This document shows positions 15,835 to 25,149 of a stretch of DNA of 64,000 nt, piece after piece. Every line of letters starts with the position of its first letter. The stretch's first letter is position 1. The translations under genes and the position numbers were made by a program. The stretch is taken from NCBI RefSeq assembly GCF_030813695.1, contig NZ_JAUSVA010000002.1:5146001-5210000 (forward strand), given 5' to 3'. The notes beneath the pieces were generated by a model. That model saw only the letters and a program-made list of their open reading frames with translations, ran no database searches and was not told the DNA's origin. This stretch comes from Kitasatospora herbaricolor (lineage in GTDB: Bacteria > Actinomycetota > Actinomycetes > Streptomycetales > Streptomycetaceae).

Positions 15835-16974
15835 GTGGGCCCACACCCCGCCGTCGCCGCGATACGCCTGGCCGTACGCCGCACGCTCGCCGACCTCGCC
15901 ACCGAGGCCGGAACCACCTTCACCGCGCCCGCCCGCGCCCCGCACGGCCGCCCGGGCGGCGCCGCCCTGGTGAACGCCGGCGCGAACGCCGGTGCCGCCA
16001 CCACGCTGATCGGCAACGCCCACCGTCATCCGTCCGGGCTGCCCCGCACGCCCGCCGCCCCCGGCTCCCCGCTGGTGCTGGTCGCGGTCAGCGGTGGCGC
16101 GGACTCCATGGCGCTGGCCACCGCCACCGCCTTCGAGGCCCCCAAGCTCGGCCTGCGGGTCGGCGCCGTCACGGTCGACCACGGCCTGCAGGCCGGCTCG
16201 GCCGAGCGGGCCGCCCAGGTCGCCGAGCGGCTCCGCTCGCTCGGCCTGGACCCGGTCGAGGCGGTGCCCGTCCGGGTCGGCCGCCAGGGCGGACCGGAGG
16301 CCGCCGCCCGGGACGCCCGCTACGCGGCGCTCGACGAGGCCGCCGAACGCCACCAGGCCCTCGCCGTCCTGCTCGGCCACACCCGCGACGACCAGGCCGA
16401 GACCGTCCTGCTCGGCCTCGCCCGGGGTTCCGGCTCCCGCTCGCTGGCGGGCATGCCCGCCCACAAGGGCCGCTACCGCCGGCCGCTGCTCGAACTCGAC
16501 CGGGCCGCGACCCGGCAGGCCTGCACCGCCCAGGCCATCCCGGTCTGGGACGACCCGCACAACTGTGACCCTGCCTACACCCGCTCCCGGGTCCGCCACG
16601 AGGTGCTCCCGGTGCTGGAGAAGCACCTCGGCGGCGGGGTGGTCGAGGCGCTCGCCCGGACGGCCCGGCTGTTCCGCGACGACGCCGACGCGCTCGACCA
16701 GTGGGCGGCCCTCGCCGAGCGCGACCTCCGTACGGGCGAAGGCGCGCTGGACGTCCCGAAGCTCGCCGAACTGCCCCCGGCGGTCCGCCGCCGGGTGCTC
16801 CGCCGGGCCGCGCTGCGGGCGGGCTGCCCCGCCGGCGACCTGTTCGCCCGGCACCTCGAAACGGTCGACCTGCTGGTCACCGGCTGGCGCGGCCAGGGGC
16901 CCCTGCACCTACCCGGGGGCGTCGAGGCCACCCGCAGGTGTGGCACGCTGGTCTTCCGGCGACAGGGCGACTGA
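15835..16974 (+). CDS. tilS: tRNA(Ile)-lysidine synthase
   Basis: A 379-residue TilS, which converts C34 of the AUA-reading tRNA-Ile to lysidine using ATP and lysine and so fixes the decoding identity of that tRNA. The PP-loop SGGADS (86-91) is intact, followed by LLGHTRDDQAETVLL. The first 75 residues form an Ala-rich extension ahead of the PP-loop domain, longer than in many bacteria. The GTG start follows AAGGAG by 9 nt. It precedes hpt as in most bacteria. Confidence 0.93.
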   Translation: MGPHPAVAAIRLAVRRTLADLATEAGTTFTAPARAPHGRPGGAALVNAGANAGAATTLIGNAHRHPSGLPRTPAAPGSPLVLVAVSGGADSMALATATAFEAPKLGLRVGAVTVDHGLQAGSAERAAQVAERLRSLGLDPVEAVPVRVGRQGGPEAAARDARYAALDEAAERHQALAVLLGHTRDDQAETVLLGLARGSGSRSLAGMPAHKGRYRRPLLELDRAATRQACTAQAIPVWDDPHNCDPAYTRSRVRHEVLPVLEKHLGGGVVEALARTARLFRDDADALDQWAALAERDLRTGEGALDVPKLAELPPAVRRRVLRRAALRAGCPAGDLFARHLETVDLLVTGWRGQGPLHLPGGVEATRRCGTLVFRRQGD

Positions 16975-17047
16975 CGGGCAGGCATGGCCCCGGGGCAGCC
17001 TGGCCGCCGCCGACACAGACCCCCGAACGCTTGAGGACGTATCCCCG

Positions 17048-17602
17048 GTGGACGACAAGGACATGGGCGCCGACCTGGCGAAGGTGCTCATCAGCAAGGA
17101 CGAGATCGACGCCAAGCTCCTGGAGCTGGCCGAGCGGATCGACCGGGACTACGCCGGACGTGATCTGCTGATCGTCGGCGTCCTCAAGGGTGCGGTGATG
17201 GTCATGGCCGACCTCGCCCGCGCGCTGCACTCGCAGGTGACGATGGACTGGATGGCCGTCTCCTCGTACGGGATGGGCACCAAGTCCTCCGGCGTGGTGC
17301 GTATCCTCAAGGACCTCGACACCGACATCGCCGGCCGGGACGTCCTGATCGTCGAGGACATCATCGACTCCGGCCTGACGCTGTCCTGGCTGCTCGGCAA
17401 CCTGGGCTCGCGCCGCCCGGCCTCCCTGGAGGTCTGCACGCTGCTGCGCAAGCCCGACGCGGCCAAGGTCGAGATCGACGTCAAGTACGTCGGCTTCGAC
17501 ATCCCCAACGAGTTCGTGGTCGGTTACGGCCTGGACTACGCGGAGAAGCTGCGCAACCTGCCGTTCATCGGCACCCTGGCCCCGCACGTCTACGGCGGCT
17601 GA
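17048..17602 (+). CDS. hpt: Hypoxanthine phosphoribosyltransferase
   Basis: A 184-residue purine salvage enzyme that makes IMP or GMP from hypoxanthine or guanine and PRPP. The PRPP-binding loop VEDIIDSGLTL lies at residues 103-113, and the family segments LKGAVMVMADL and GFDIPNEFVVGYGLDY are intact. I chose the GTG at 17048, with GAGG about 11 nt upstream. An ATG five codons later (17063) is possible. It follows tilS by 73 nt and precedes ftsH. The tilS-hpt-ftsH order is widely conserved. Confidence 0.94.
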   Translation: MDDKDMGADLAKVLISKDEIDAKLLELAERIDRDYAGRDLLIVGVLKGAVMVMADLARALHSQVTMDWMAVSSYGMGTKSSGVVRILKDLDTDIAGRDVLIVEDIIDSGLTLSWLLGNLGSRRPASLEVCTLLRKPDAAKVEIDVKYVGFDIPNEFVVGYGLDYAEKLRNLPFIGTLAPHVYGG

Positions 17603-17617
17603 CACCCCGTTCGGACC

Positions 17618-17649
17618 ACGGGCGGGAACAGTACGCCGTTCCCGCCCGT
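17618..17649 (+). terminator. Terminator between hpt and ftsH
   Basis: Perfect 12-bp arms (ACGGGCGGGAAC and its complement) with an 8-nt loop begin 15 nt after the hpt stop codon. Confidence 0.75.
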
Positions 17650-17797
17650 TGGGTCGGGGGACAAGAAAACAGGTCGTACCGCCGTGCTCCCGCCTAGAGG
17701 GGGACGGACTGCGGTACGGTCCAATAAAACCGCTCTTCACATGAGCACAGACCCGGATGCGCCGGCGGCCAACGGCCGCACTGCGCCGTTGAGTGGC

Positions 17798-17828
17798 AGG
17801 AGGGACGGGGCGGCAACGCCCCGCATGG
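17798..17828 (+). promoter_or_regulatory. ftsH ribosome site with hairpin in the spacer
   Basis: The ribosome site AGGAGGG (17798-17804) lies 24 nt before the ATG, too far for normal use. A perfect hairpin GGGGCG-GCAA-CGCCCC (17807-17822), with a GNRA tetraloop, fills the gap. If it folds, the effective spacing is 8 nt. This supports the ATG at 17829 and suggests structure-dependent initiation. Confidence 0.6.
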
Positions 17829-19886
17829 ATGGACGTCAAGCGATACTTCCGTGCGCCGATCATGTGGATCGTGCTGGCCGTCCTCGCCGTCATTGTGCTG
17901 ATGCAGGTCGTTTCGGACTCGAACGGCTACAAGACGGTGGACACCGGGCAGGTCGTCGCGGCGATCAATGCCGGCGAGGTCAAATCGGCGCAGATCACCA
18001 CTGGTGATTCGAATACTGTCAAGATCCAGCTGAAGGACGGCGCGACGCTCCCGACTTCCGGGACGGGCAAGACGCCTTCGGGCAGCAAGTTCCAGGCCTC
18101 CTACATCGGGGACCAGGGCAAGGACATCGCGGCGCGGCTGCAGACGCAGATCGACGACAAGGATGCCAACACCCTGCCCGAGGGCTACACCATCAGCCCC
18201 GAGAAGCAGAGCACCTTCGTCAGCCTGCTGCTGTCGATGCTGCCGATCGTCATCATCGTGCTGGTCTTCCTCTTCCTGATGAACCAGATGCAGGGTGGCG
18301 GCTCGCGGGTCATGCAGTTCGGCAAGTCCAAGGCCAAGCTGCTGACCAAGGACACCCCCAAGACGACCTTCGCGGACGTCGCCGGTGCGGACGAGGCGGT
18401 GGAGGAGCTCCACGAGATCAAGGAGTTCCTGCAGGAGCCGGCCAAGTTCCAGGCGGTCGGGGCGAAGATCCCCAAGGGCGTGCTGCTCTACGGCCCGCCC
18501 GGGACCGGCAAGACCCTGCTCGCCCGCGCGGTCGCGGGTGAGGCCGGTGTGCCGTTCTACTCGATCTCCGGCTCCGACTTCGTCGAGATGTTCGTGGGTG
18601 TCGGCGCGAGCCGGGTCCGCGACCTCTTCGAGCAGGCCAAGGCGAACGCCCCGGCGATCGTCTTCGTCGACGAGATCGACGCCGTCGGCCGGCACCGCGG
18701 TGCGGGCCTCGGCGGCGGCCACGACGAGCGCGAGCAGACCCTCAACCAGCTGCTGGTCGAGATGGACGGCTTCGACGTCAAGGGCGGCGTCATCCTGATC
18801 GCGGCCACCAACCGCCCGGACATCCTGGACCCGGCGCTGCTGCGCCCGGGCCGCTTCGACCGGCAGATCGCGGTCGAGCGTCCGGACCTGCAGGGTCGCC
18901 TGGACATCCTCAAGGTGCACCAGAAGGGCAAGCCGGTCGCCCCGGACGTCGACCTCAGGGCCGTCGCCAAGCGCACCCCCGGCTTCACCGGTGCCGACCT
19001 GGCGAACGTGCTCAACGAGGCAGCGCTGCTGACGGCCCGCTCCGACAAGAAGCTGGTCGACAACTTCACCCTCGACGAGGCGATCGACCGGGTCGTGGCC
19101 GGTCCGCAGAAGCGGACCCGGATCATGTCCGAGAAGGAGAAGAAGATCACCGCGTACCACGAGGGCGGTCACGCCCTGGTCGCGGCGGCCTCCCCCAACG
19201 CGGACCCGGTCCACAAGATCACCATCCTGTCCCGCGGGCGGGCTCTCGGCTACACCATGGTGCTGCCGGACGAGGACAAGTACTCCACCACCCGCAACGA
19301 GATGCTCGACCAGCTCGCGTACATGCTGGGCGGGCGCGCGGCGGAGGAGCTGGTCTTCCACGACCCGACCACCGGCGCCTCGAACGACATCGAGAAGGCC
19401 ACGGCCACCGCCCGCGCGATGGTCACGCAGTACGGCATGACCGAGCGGCTGGGTGCGATCAAGTTCGGCTCCAGCGACTCGGAGCCGTTCCTGGGCCGCG
19501 AGATGGGCCACCAGCGCGACTACTCGGAAGAGGTCGCCGGGCTGGTCGACGAAGAGGTCAAGAAGCTCATCGAGAACGCGCACAACGAGGCCTGGGAGAT
19601 CCTGGTCGAGAACCGCGACGTGCTCGACAACCTGGTCCTGGAGCTCCTGGAGAAGGAGACCCTCAACAAGGAGCAGATCGCCGAGATCTTCGCGCCGATC
19701 GTCAAGCGCCCGGCCCGGCCGGCCTGGACGGGCTCGTCCCGTCGCACGCCGTCCACCCGCCCGCCGGTGCAGTCCCCGAAGGAGCTGGCGCTCACCAACG
19801 GCGCCGCCGCCCTGACGGAGGCCGCTCCGGTGGTGGACACCGTGAAGGTCCCGCCGGTTCCCGGTGAGGCCCCCGCGGAGGGCTGA
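17829..19886 (+). CDS. ftsH: ATP-dependent zinc metalloprotease FtsH
   Basis: A 685-residue membrane AAA protease that degrades misassembled membrane proteins and short-lived regulators. It has TM1 at about 11-28, an extracytoplasmic loop, and TM2 at about 131-151. The AAA module carries Walker A GPPGTGKT (222-229) and Walker B IVFVDEID (277-284). The zinc site is HEGGH (444-448). The C-terminal tail is Pro/Thr-rich. I chose the ATG at 17829 because it gives MDVKRYFRAP directly before TM1. A GTG at 17793 would add 12 residues but has no upstream ribosome site. It precedes folE. Confidence 0.95.
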   Translation: MDVKRYFRAPIMWIVLAVLAVIVLMQVVSDSNGYKTVDTGQVVAAINAGEVKSAQITTGDSNTVKIQLKDGATLPTSGTGKTPSGSKFQASYIGDQGKDIAARLQTQIDDKDANTLPEGYTISPEKQSTFVSLLLSMLPIVIIVLVFLFLMNQMQGGGSRVMQFGKSKAKLLTKDTPKTTFADVAGADEAVEELHEIKEFLQEPAKFQAVGAKIPKGVLLYGPPGTGKTLLARAVAGEAGVPFYSISGSDFVEMFVGVGASRVRDLFEQAKANAPAIVFVDEIDAVGRHRGAGLGGGHDEREQTLNQLLVEMDGFDVKGGVILIAATNRPDILDPALLRPGRFDRQIAVERPDLQGRLDILKVHQKGKPVAPDVDLRAVAKRTPGFTGADLANVLNEAALLTARSDKKLVDNFTLDEAIDRVVAGPQKRTRIMSEKEKKITAYHEGGHALVAAASPNADPVHKITILSRGRALGYTMVLPDEDKYSTTRNEMLDQLAYMLGGRAAEELVFHDPTTGASNDIEKATATARAMVTQYGMTERLGAIKFGSSDSEPFLGREMGHQRDYSEEVAGLVDEEVKKLIENAHNEAWEILVENRDVLDNLVLELLEKETLNKEQIAEIFAPIVKRPARPAWTGSSRRTPSTRPPVQSPKELALTNGAAALTEAAPVVDTVKVPPVPGEAPAEG

Positions 19887-19907
19887 GCCCGCACAGCAGG
19901 ACGGAAT

Positions 19908-19951
19908 GGATGCCGCGTCGCCGGGGTTTGTACCCTGGAGGCGCGGCATCC
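19908..19951 (+). terminator. Long hairpin between ftsH and folE
   Basis: Perfect 10-bp outer arms GGATGCCGCG/CGCGGCATCC enclose an inner 7-bp stem with a TTGT loop. It may terminate ftsH or act as a leader structure for folE. Confidence 0.6.
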
Positions 19952-20017
19952 GTCGTACCCGGCCCTGCCGCCGGCACCGCCCCACCCATCCGCCATCCAC
20001 GAACGAGCGAGGCCTGC

Positions 20018-20623
20018 ATGATCGACCCGGTCACCTTCGACGGTCCGTCCAACGTCGGGGTCTTCGACCAGAAGCGGGCCGAGAACGCCGTCCGGGAGCT
20101 CCTGCTGGCCGTGGGGGAGGACCCGGACCGCGAGGGCCTGCTGGAGACCCCGGCCCGGGTGGCCCGCGCCTACAAGGAGATATTCGCCGGGCTCTGGCAG
20201 GAGCCGGAGGACGTCCTCACCACCACCTTCGACCTGGGCCACGACGAGATGGTGCTGGTCAAGGACATCGAGCTGACCTCGGTCTGCGAGCACCACCTGG
20301 TGCCGTTCCGCGGCGTCGCGCACGTCGGGTACATCCCGTCGGCCAGCGGCAAGATCACCGGTCTCTCCAAGCTGGCCCGGCTGGTGGACGTCTACGCCCG
20401 CCGCCCGCAGGTGCAGGAGCGGCTCACCAGCCAGGTCGCCGACGCGCTGATGCGGATCCTGGAGCCGCGCGGGGCGATCGTCGTCGTCGAGTGCGAGCAC
20501 ATGTGCATGTCGATGCGCGGCATCCGCAAGCCCGGCGCCAAGACGATCACGTCCTGCGTGCGCGGCCAGCTGCGCGACCCGGCGACCCGCGCCGAGGCGA
20601 TGAGCCTGATCATCGGCCGCTGA
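20018..20623 (+). CDS. folE: GTP cyclohydrolase I
   Basis: A 201-residue FolE, the first enzyme of folate synthesis, which converts GTP to 7,8-dihydroneopterin triphosphate. The zinc ligands C90 and H93 (in VCEHHLVPF) and C163 (in HMCMSMRG) are present, so this is the zinc-dependent FolE1 type. GAGG lies about 7 nt before the ATG. It starts the folate genes of this block. folP, folB and folK follow after three unrelated genes. Confidence 0.96.
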   Translation: MIDPVTFDGPSNVGVFDQKRAENAVRELLLAVGEDPDREGLLETPARVARAYKEIFAGLWQEPEDVLTTTFDLGHDEMVLVKDIELTSVCEHHLVPFRGVAHVGYIPSASGKITGLSKLARLVDVYARRPQVQERLTSQVADALMRILEPRGAIVVVECEHMCMSMRGIRKPGAKTITSCVRGQLRDPATRAEAMSLIIGR

Positions 20624-20638
20624 CGGCGGCCGCGGCCA

Positions 20639-20687
20639 CCGGCCGGCCACCGGCGCTCCGGCTCGCGCCGGGCCGGTGGCCGGCCGG
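20639..20687. terminator. Bidirectional terminator, folE/ferritin-like
   Basis: Perfect 16-bp arms with a 17-nt loop lie between the convergent folE and ferritin-like genes. Confidence 0.7.
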
Positions 20688-20693
20688 GGTCGT

Positions 20694-21479
20694 TCAGCGC
20701 GGCAGCTCGGCGTGCGGCGGGGCCGGGGTCCCGAGCGCGTTGCGGCGGGCGGGCATCCGCAGCCGCACCATCCGCCGCCATCCGACGGTGGCCTCGTACA
20801 GGTACAGCCCGTAGAGGCCGGCGGCCAGCAGCACCCGCCGGGGGAGCGGCCAGCCGAGGATCCGGCCCATCGCGGCCATCACGGTGAGGCCGACGTCCCG
20901 GTGGGTGCGGATCTCGCCCTTGGCGATGTGCTCCAGGGTGTGCCGGATGTACGGGCCGTGCCCGGCGGCGGCCAGCCGGAGCAGCTCCTCGTGGCAGTAC
21001 GCGAGGTGGTTGTCCTCGTCCGCGGAGATCATCTGCATCGCCCGGCCCAGGTCGGGGTTGTCCTGATAGGCCTTCATCAGCTGGCGCATCTGCTCCGAGG
21101 CGCGCTGCTCGGTGACCCGGCTGTGCGCCAGGTAGGTGATGATCTCCCGCTCGGCCAGCGGCACGTCGGACTTCAGCCGCTCGTGGGCCAGGCCGATGCC
21201 CTGGCGCTCCAGCAGCATGCAGTAGTCGGCCTTCGGCGGCACCGCCACCTTGTCGAGCCCGCGCTTGTGCAGCAGCTGGGTGAAGATCCGGCCGTGCTTG
21301 CGCTCGTCGGCGCCGTGCCGGGCGATCTTGGGGGCCAGTACCGGATCCTGCGCCAGCGAGTGGATCCGCTCGTTCTCCCAGCCGCCCTGGTCCTCACCCC
21401 CGGCAGCGATGCTGCAGAACAGCTGGTACGCCTCGTCGTTGAGGTAGATCTCGTTGAAGAGAGATCGGGTGGTCAGCAC
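20694..21479 (-). CDS. Ferritin-like di-iron protein
   Basis: A 261-residue, mostly helical protein with two ExxH motifs (in ADERKHG and SADEDNHLA), typical of a carboxylate-bridged di-iron four-helix bundle. The C-terminal 60 residues hold a hydrophobic stretch (RVLLAAGLYGLYLYE) that may associate with the membrane. The substrate is unknown. The GTG start at 21479 has AGGAGG 4 nt upstream. Longer in-frame starts lie in low-quality Pro/Gly sequence. It interrupts the folate block and is convergent with folE. Confidence 0.8.
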   Translation of the reverse strand: MLTTRSLFNEIYLNDEAYQLFCSIAAGGEDQGGWENERIHSLAQDPVLAPKIARHGADERKHGRIFTQLLHKRGLDKVAVPPKADYCMLLERQGIGLAHERLKSDVPLAEREIITYLAHSRVTEQRASEQMRQLMKAYQDNPDLGRAMQMISADEDNHLAYCHEELLRLAAAGHGPYIRHTLEHIAKGEIRTHRDVGLTVMAAMGRILGWPLPRRVLLAAGLYGLYLYEATVGWRRMVRLRMPARRNALGTPAPPHAELPR

Positions 21480-21657
21480 AATGCCTCCTGTACGGGCCCG
21501 ACGTACGTCCGGCGGACGGTCCTGATGCGTTCCCCCGGCGGGGCCGGCGGCTGCGGCGGGCCGGGCGGGATTCACCCGGTCGCGTGAAGTCCGGCGGCGG
21601 GCGGGCCCGGCGGGTTGCGGGGCCCCGGGTGGGGTTGCGGGCGGGGGTCCGGCCGGC

Positions 21658-22839
21658 TCACTGCCGGGGCTCACGGTCCTGCGGGGTCGCGAGGTGGTCG
21701 CTCATCCACTCCAGCGAGGCCGGCAGCTCGCGCCGCCAGCTGTCGAAGTTGTGGCCGCCGTCGTCGAGGAAGAGCGAGTCGACCTTCAGTTCGGGGTGGG
21801 CGGCCGAGGCCTGCTGGGCGACCCCGAGGAAGGCCTGGGTGGCGGCGTAGTCCTCCTCCTTGCGGGTGCTCACCAGCAGCAGGGAGATGTCCGGGACGGG
21901 CAGGTTGTTCAGCCGCCAGGTGAGGTCGCTGTGGTTGAGCAGGGTGCGGTCGCCGCCGAACAGGTTGCCCCCGGTGGAGTAGTCCTCGGGCACCGCGAAG
22001 TCGGCGTGCAGCCCGGCGGCGCTGCCGAACACGTCGGGGTAGCGCATGGTCAGCCGCAGCGCGCAGCCGCCGCCGGTGGAGTAGCCGAAGATGCCCCAGG
22101 AGGGGGCCTCCCGGCCGAGGCGGTAGGTGGCGCGCAGCGCGGCGGGCACGTCCTTGGCGAACCAGGTCTCGGTCTGCGGCCCGTTCGGCACGTTGACGCA
22201 CTCGGTGTTGCGGGGCTCCGCGACGGTCGGCCGGGCCATCACGATCACGGTGGGCACCATCTGCCCGGTGCGCTGGAGCTCCCAGGCGGTCTGCGGCAGG
22301 CGCAGCTCGGAGAGCAGGTGGAGCGCGGTGCCGGGGTAGCCGGCCAGGGCGACCAGGACGGGGAAGCGCATCCGGGAGTACTTCGGGTTGAAGTACTCGG
22401 GCGGCAGGTAGATGAACATCTGGTCGGACAGACCGGACTCCTTGCCCGTCACCCGGATCGACTCGACCTTCCCGACCTCCTCCGGCGTCCCCTTCGGGAG
22501 GTCGGCGACGGTCTCCAGGCCTCCCTCGGCGGTCGGTGCCACCAGGGCCTCGGTGGCCGGGGCGGCGCTCTTGGGATGCCCGGCCGAGGTCAGCGAGAGG
22601 GCCGCCCCGCCCGGGTGGAGCAGGCCGTCCCAGGAGGTGTAGAAGCCGAACGAGTTGTTCACCGACACCGCCAGCACCGCCAGCACCGTGACCTGAGTGA
22701 CGGTCAGCAGGGCGATCCGGCCCAGCATCGGGAGCGGGCGCTGGCGGGCCAGCCGGGGCCAGAGCCAGAGGGTCAGGAGCAGCGACAGGGAGCCCGCCGC
22801 GAGCAGCGTGTTCACCAGTGCATCGCTGGTCAGTTCCAT
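21658..22839 (-). CDS. Membrane-anchored alpha/beta-hydrolase (putative esterase family)
   Basis: A 393-residue protein with two N-terminal hydrophobic segments (about 10-29 and 41-62), then a putative-esterase (PF00756, antigen-85-like) domain on the extracellular side. The nucleophile is S254 in GYSTGGG. H363 in DGGHNFDSW and an acidic residue in RKEED (328-330) complete a plausible triad. The substrate is unknown, possibly cell-envelope esters. Since Streptomyces lack mycolic acids, a mycolyltransferase role is unlikely. The ATG follows GGAAGG by 7 nt. Confidence 0.8.
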   Translation of the reverse strand: MELTSDALVNTLLAAGSLSLLLTLWLWPRLARQRPLPMLGRIALLTVTQVTVLAVLAVSVNNSFGFYTSWDGLLHPGGAALSLTSAGHPKSAAPATEALVAPTAEGGLETVADLPKGTPEEVGKVESIRVTGKESGLSDQMFIYLPPEYFNPKYSRMRFPVLVALAGYPGTALHLLSELRLPQTAWELQRTGQMVPTVIVMARPTVAEPRNTECVNVPNGPQTETWFAKDVPAALRATYRLGREAPSWGIFGYSTGGGCALRLTMRYPDVFGSAAGLHADFAVPEDYSTGGNLFGGDRTLLNHSDLTWRLNNLPVPDISLLLVSTRKEEDYAATQAFLGVAQQASAAHPELKVDSLFLDDGGHNFDSWRRELPASLEWMSDHLATPQDREPRQ

Positions 22840-23213
22840 CCCGTCGCCTTCCGGTGGATCACTGTCGGTTCAGGATTCATCGTGTGACAGAGCGTCAGAT
22901 CGGGCCATCGGGGCTAGGCTGACCGGGCAGCGGGTCGCGGTGCGAAGACGGTCGCGGCGGCTGCAACCGACGCCCTGCAACGCGGCGCCCACCGTACGTA
23001 CCGCGTGCGCGCGCAGCCCTGAGCGCCGCGCGGCGCCAGGGGCAGTCCCCACCCATGGCCCAACCGACGCGCGGGAGCGGATGCGGGCTTTACCTCCCGT
23101 TTTCCGTGATTTGGTGCGCGCATTGTGTGATTGAGGAAATGACATGAAGGTCCATCACAAGTCCCCCTCCCGGGGGATCGGACAGCGCCCCGCAGCCTCT
23201 ACGCTGAGCACCC
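22840..23213. other. Gap between the esterase and the LysX-like gene
   Basis: This 374-bp gap holds the divergent promoters. A 31-codon frame (23144-23236) starts after GAGGAA with 6-nt spacing and overlaps the start of the downstream gene, but it has no recognisable product. TACGCT (23200-23205) is a candidate -10 box 8 nt before the ATG at 23214. The area around 23090-23150 is locally AT-richer than its surroundings. Confidence 0.4.
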
Positions 23214-25064
23214 ATGAGCGTTCCCGTGTCCGTTGAGCCGCCGTCGCCCCCGCCGCCCCGCCGCAGCGGCTTCCAGACGCTTCGTACCCAAGCGGCCTCC
23301 GTGCCGCGGGCCTGGCTGCCCGGTGCGGTCGGGTACGCCTGCCTGCTGATCGGCCTGCTCGACGTCGCGAGCGCGGTGTTCCCCAAGCTCCGCCGGACCC
23401 GGATGCACTCCTTCGCCGGCCAGCTGCCCGGCGGGACGACCACCCTCGCCGCCGTCGGCACCCTGATGGTCGGCCTGCTGCTGGTGCTGCTCGCGCACGC
23501 CCTGCGCCGGCGCAAGAAGCGCGCCTGGCGGGCCGTCTGCGTCCTGCTGCCGATCGGCGCCGGCCTGCACATCCTGCGCTGGCACCAGATCGGCCCCGCG
23601 GTCGTCTCGCTGGTGCTGCTCGCGGTGATGCTGGTGCACCGCGGCGAGTTCTACGCCAAGGCCGACCCGCGCACCCGCTGGCGGGCCGTCGCCAACCTGA
23701 TCGTGATGGGCACCGTCAGCGTGCTCCTCGGCCTGCTGATTGTCAGCGTCCGCTGGAAGGCCGAGATCCACGACCCGAGCATGCTGGACCGCCTCCAGCA
23801 CGTGGTCTACGGGCTGTTCGGGTTCGAAGGGCCGATCGACTACAACTCCGACCGGATCTCCGACCTGGTCGCCTACCTGCTCGGCGCGCTCGGACTGCTG
23901 ACCGCCGGCACCACCACGTACCTCGCGCTGCGCCCGGAGAAGCCCGAGCCGGAGCTGACCGCCGAGGACGAGGAGAAGGTCCGGGCGCTGCTGGCCCGGC
24001 ACGGCGAGCGGGACTCGCTCGGCTACTTCGCCCTGCGCCGGGACAAGAGCGTGCTCTTCTCGCCGACCGGCAAGGCCGCCATCTCCTACCGGGTGGTCTC
24101 CGGCGTGATGCTCGCCTCCGGCGACCCGGTCGGCGACGTCGAGGCCTGGCCCGGTGCGATCAAGGTCTTCATGGCGGAGGCCCGCGAGCACGCCTGGGTC
24201 CCGGCCGTGATGGGCTGCAGCGAGACCGGCGGCGAGGTCTGGACCCGCGAGGCGGGCCTGGACGCCCTGGAGCTCGGCGACGAGGCGATCGTGGACGCCA
24301 CCACCTTCTCGCTCGCCGGGCGCGCCATGCGCAACGTCCGCCAGATGGTGAAGCGGATCGAGCGCAACGGGTACTCCTGCAAGGTCCGCCGGGTCTCCGA
24401 ACTCGACCCGGAGGAGAAGTTCCGGATCGCCGAGGCCGCCGCCCGCTGGCGCGGCACCGACACCGAGCGCGGTTTCTCGATGGCCCTCGGCCGTTTCGGC
24501 GACCCGGGCGACGAGGACTGCGTGGTCGTCACCGCCCACAAGGCACCCGAGGAGGACGGCTTCCCGGCCGAACCCGGGGACGACCTGAAGGCCGTCCTGC
24601 ACTTCGTCCCGTGGGGGCCGGACGGCATCTCGCTGGAGCTGATGCGCCGCGACCGGGCCGCCGACCCCGGGCTCAACGAGCTGCTGATCGTGGCCGCCCT
24701 GCAGGCCGTCCCCGCCATGGGGGTGCGCCGGGTCTCGCTGAACTTCGCGATGTTCCGCTCCGCGCTGGCCCGCGGCGAGCGGATCGGGGCCGGCCCGGTG
24801 CTCCGTGCCTGGCGCGGACTGCTGGTCTTCTCCTCGCGCTGGTTCCAGATCGAGTCGCTGTACAAGTTCAACGCCAAGTTCCAGCCCGCCTGGGAGCCGC
24901 GCTTCCTGGTCTACCCGCAGACCAGGGACCTGCCCCGGATCGGCTTCGCCGCGATGCAGGCCGAGGCCTTCATCACCCTCGGCATGCCGAAGTTCGGCCG
25001 CAAGCGCCAGCGCCAGGGCCTGATGCCCGCCCCGGCCCGCCCGGAGGTCACCGAGGCGGCCTGA
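23214..25064 (+). CDS. Phosphatidylglycerol lysyltransferase-like membrane protein (DUF2156)
   Basis: A 616-residue protein with about six hydrophobic segments in the first 250 residues, followed by a cytoplasmic DUF2156 (GNAT-like) domain as in MprF and LysX. Such proteins move an amino acid from aminoacyl-tRNA to phosphatidylglycerol and lower the negative charge of the membrane. Unlike mycobacterial LysX there is no fused lysyl-tRNA synthetase domain. An in-frame stop just upstream fixes the earliest start at 23214, where no Shine-Dalgarno is seen. The amino acid donor cannot be told from sequence. Confidence 0.8.
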   Translation: MSVPVSVEPPSPPPPRRSGFQTLRTQAASVPRAWLPGAVGYACLLIGLLDVASAVFPKLRRTRMHSFAGQLPGGTTTLAAVGTLMVGLLLVLLAHALRRRKKRAWRAVCVLLPIGAGLHILRWHQIGPAVVSLVLLAVMLVHRGEFYAKADPRTRWRAVANLIVMGTVSVLLGLLIVSVRWKAEIHDPSMLDRLQHVVYGLFGFEGPIDYNSDRISDLVAYLLGALGLLTAGTTTYLALRPEKPEPELTAEDEEKVRALLARHGERDSLGYFALRRDKSVLFSPTGKAAISYRVVSGVMLASGDPVGDVEAWPGAIKVFMAEAREHAWVPAVMGCSETGGEVWTREAGLDALELGDEAIVDATTFSLAGRAMRNVRQMVKRIERNGYSCKVRRVSELDPEEKFRIAEAAARWRGTDTERGFSMALGRFGDPGDEDCVVVTAHKAPEEDGFPAEPGDDLKAVLHFVPWGPDGISLELMRRDRAADPGLNELLIVAALQAVPAMGVRRVSLNFAMFRSALARGERIGAGPVLRAWRGLLVFSSRWFQIESLYKFNAKFQPAWEPRFLVYPQTRDLPRIGFAAMQAEAFITLGMPKFGRKRQRQGLMPAPARPEVTEAA

Positions 25065-25090
25065 ACCGGGGCGGCCCGAGCAGGCACGCG

Positions 25091-25138
25091 CGAGCCCCCG
25101 GGCTCCTCCCGACCGGTGGTCGGGAGGAGCCCGGCTCG
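25091..25138 (+). terminator. Very long hairpin before folP
   Basis: Perfect 16-bp arms (25099-25114 and 25118-25133) with a 3-nt loop extend by a further 5 bp after a bulge. It ends at the folP -10-like box GATAAT (25138-25143), so it must overlap the folP promoter DNA. Confidence 0.75.
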
Positions 25139-25149
25139 ATAATGGGGGC

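Noticed and set aside
16094..17047. A frame open from inside tilS into hpt, as if one long protein or a frameshift
   Set aside because: The Arg/Pro/Thr-rich translation is an out-of-frame shadow of tilS; hpt has its own start and conserved N-terminus.
23144..23236. A 30-residue leader peptide before the LysX-like gene
   Set aside because: It has a fair ribosome site, but no residue pattern of an attenuator and it overlaps the next gene; noted in the gap entry only.
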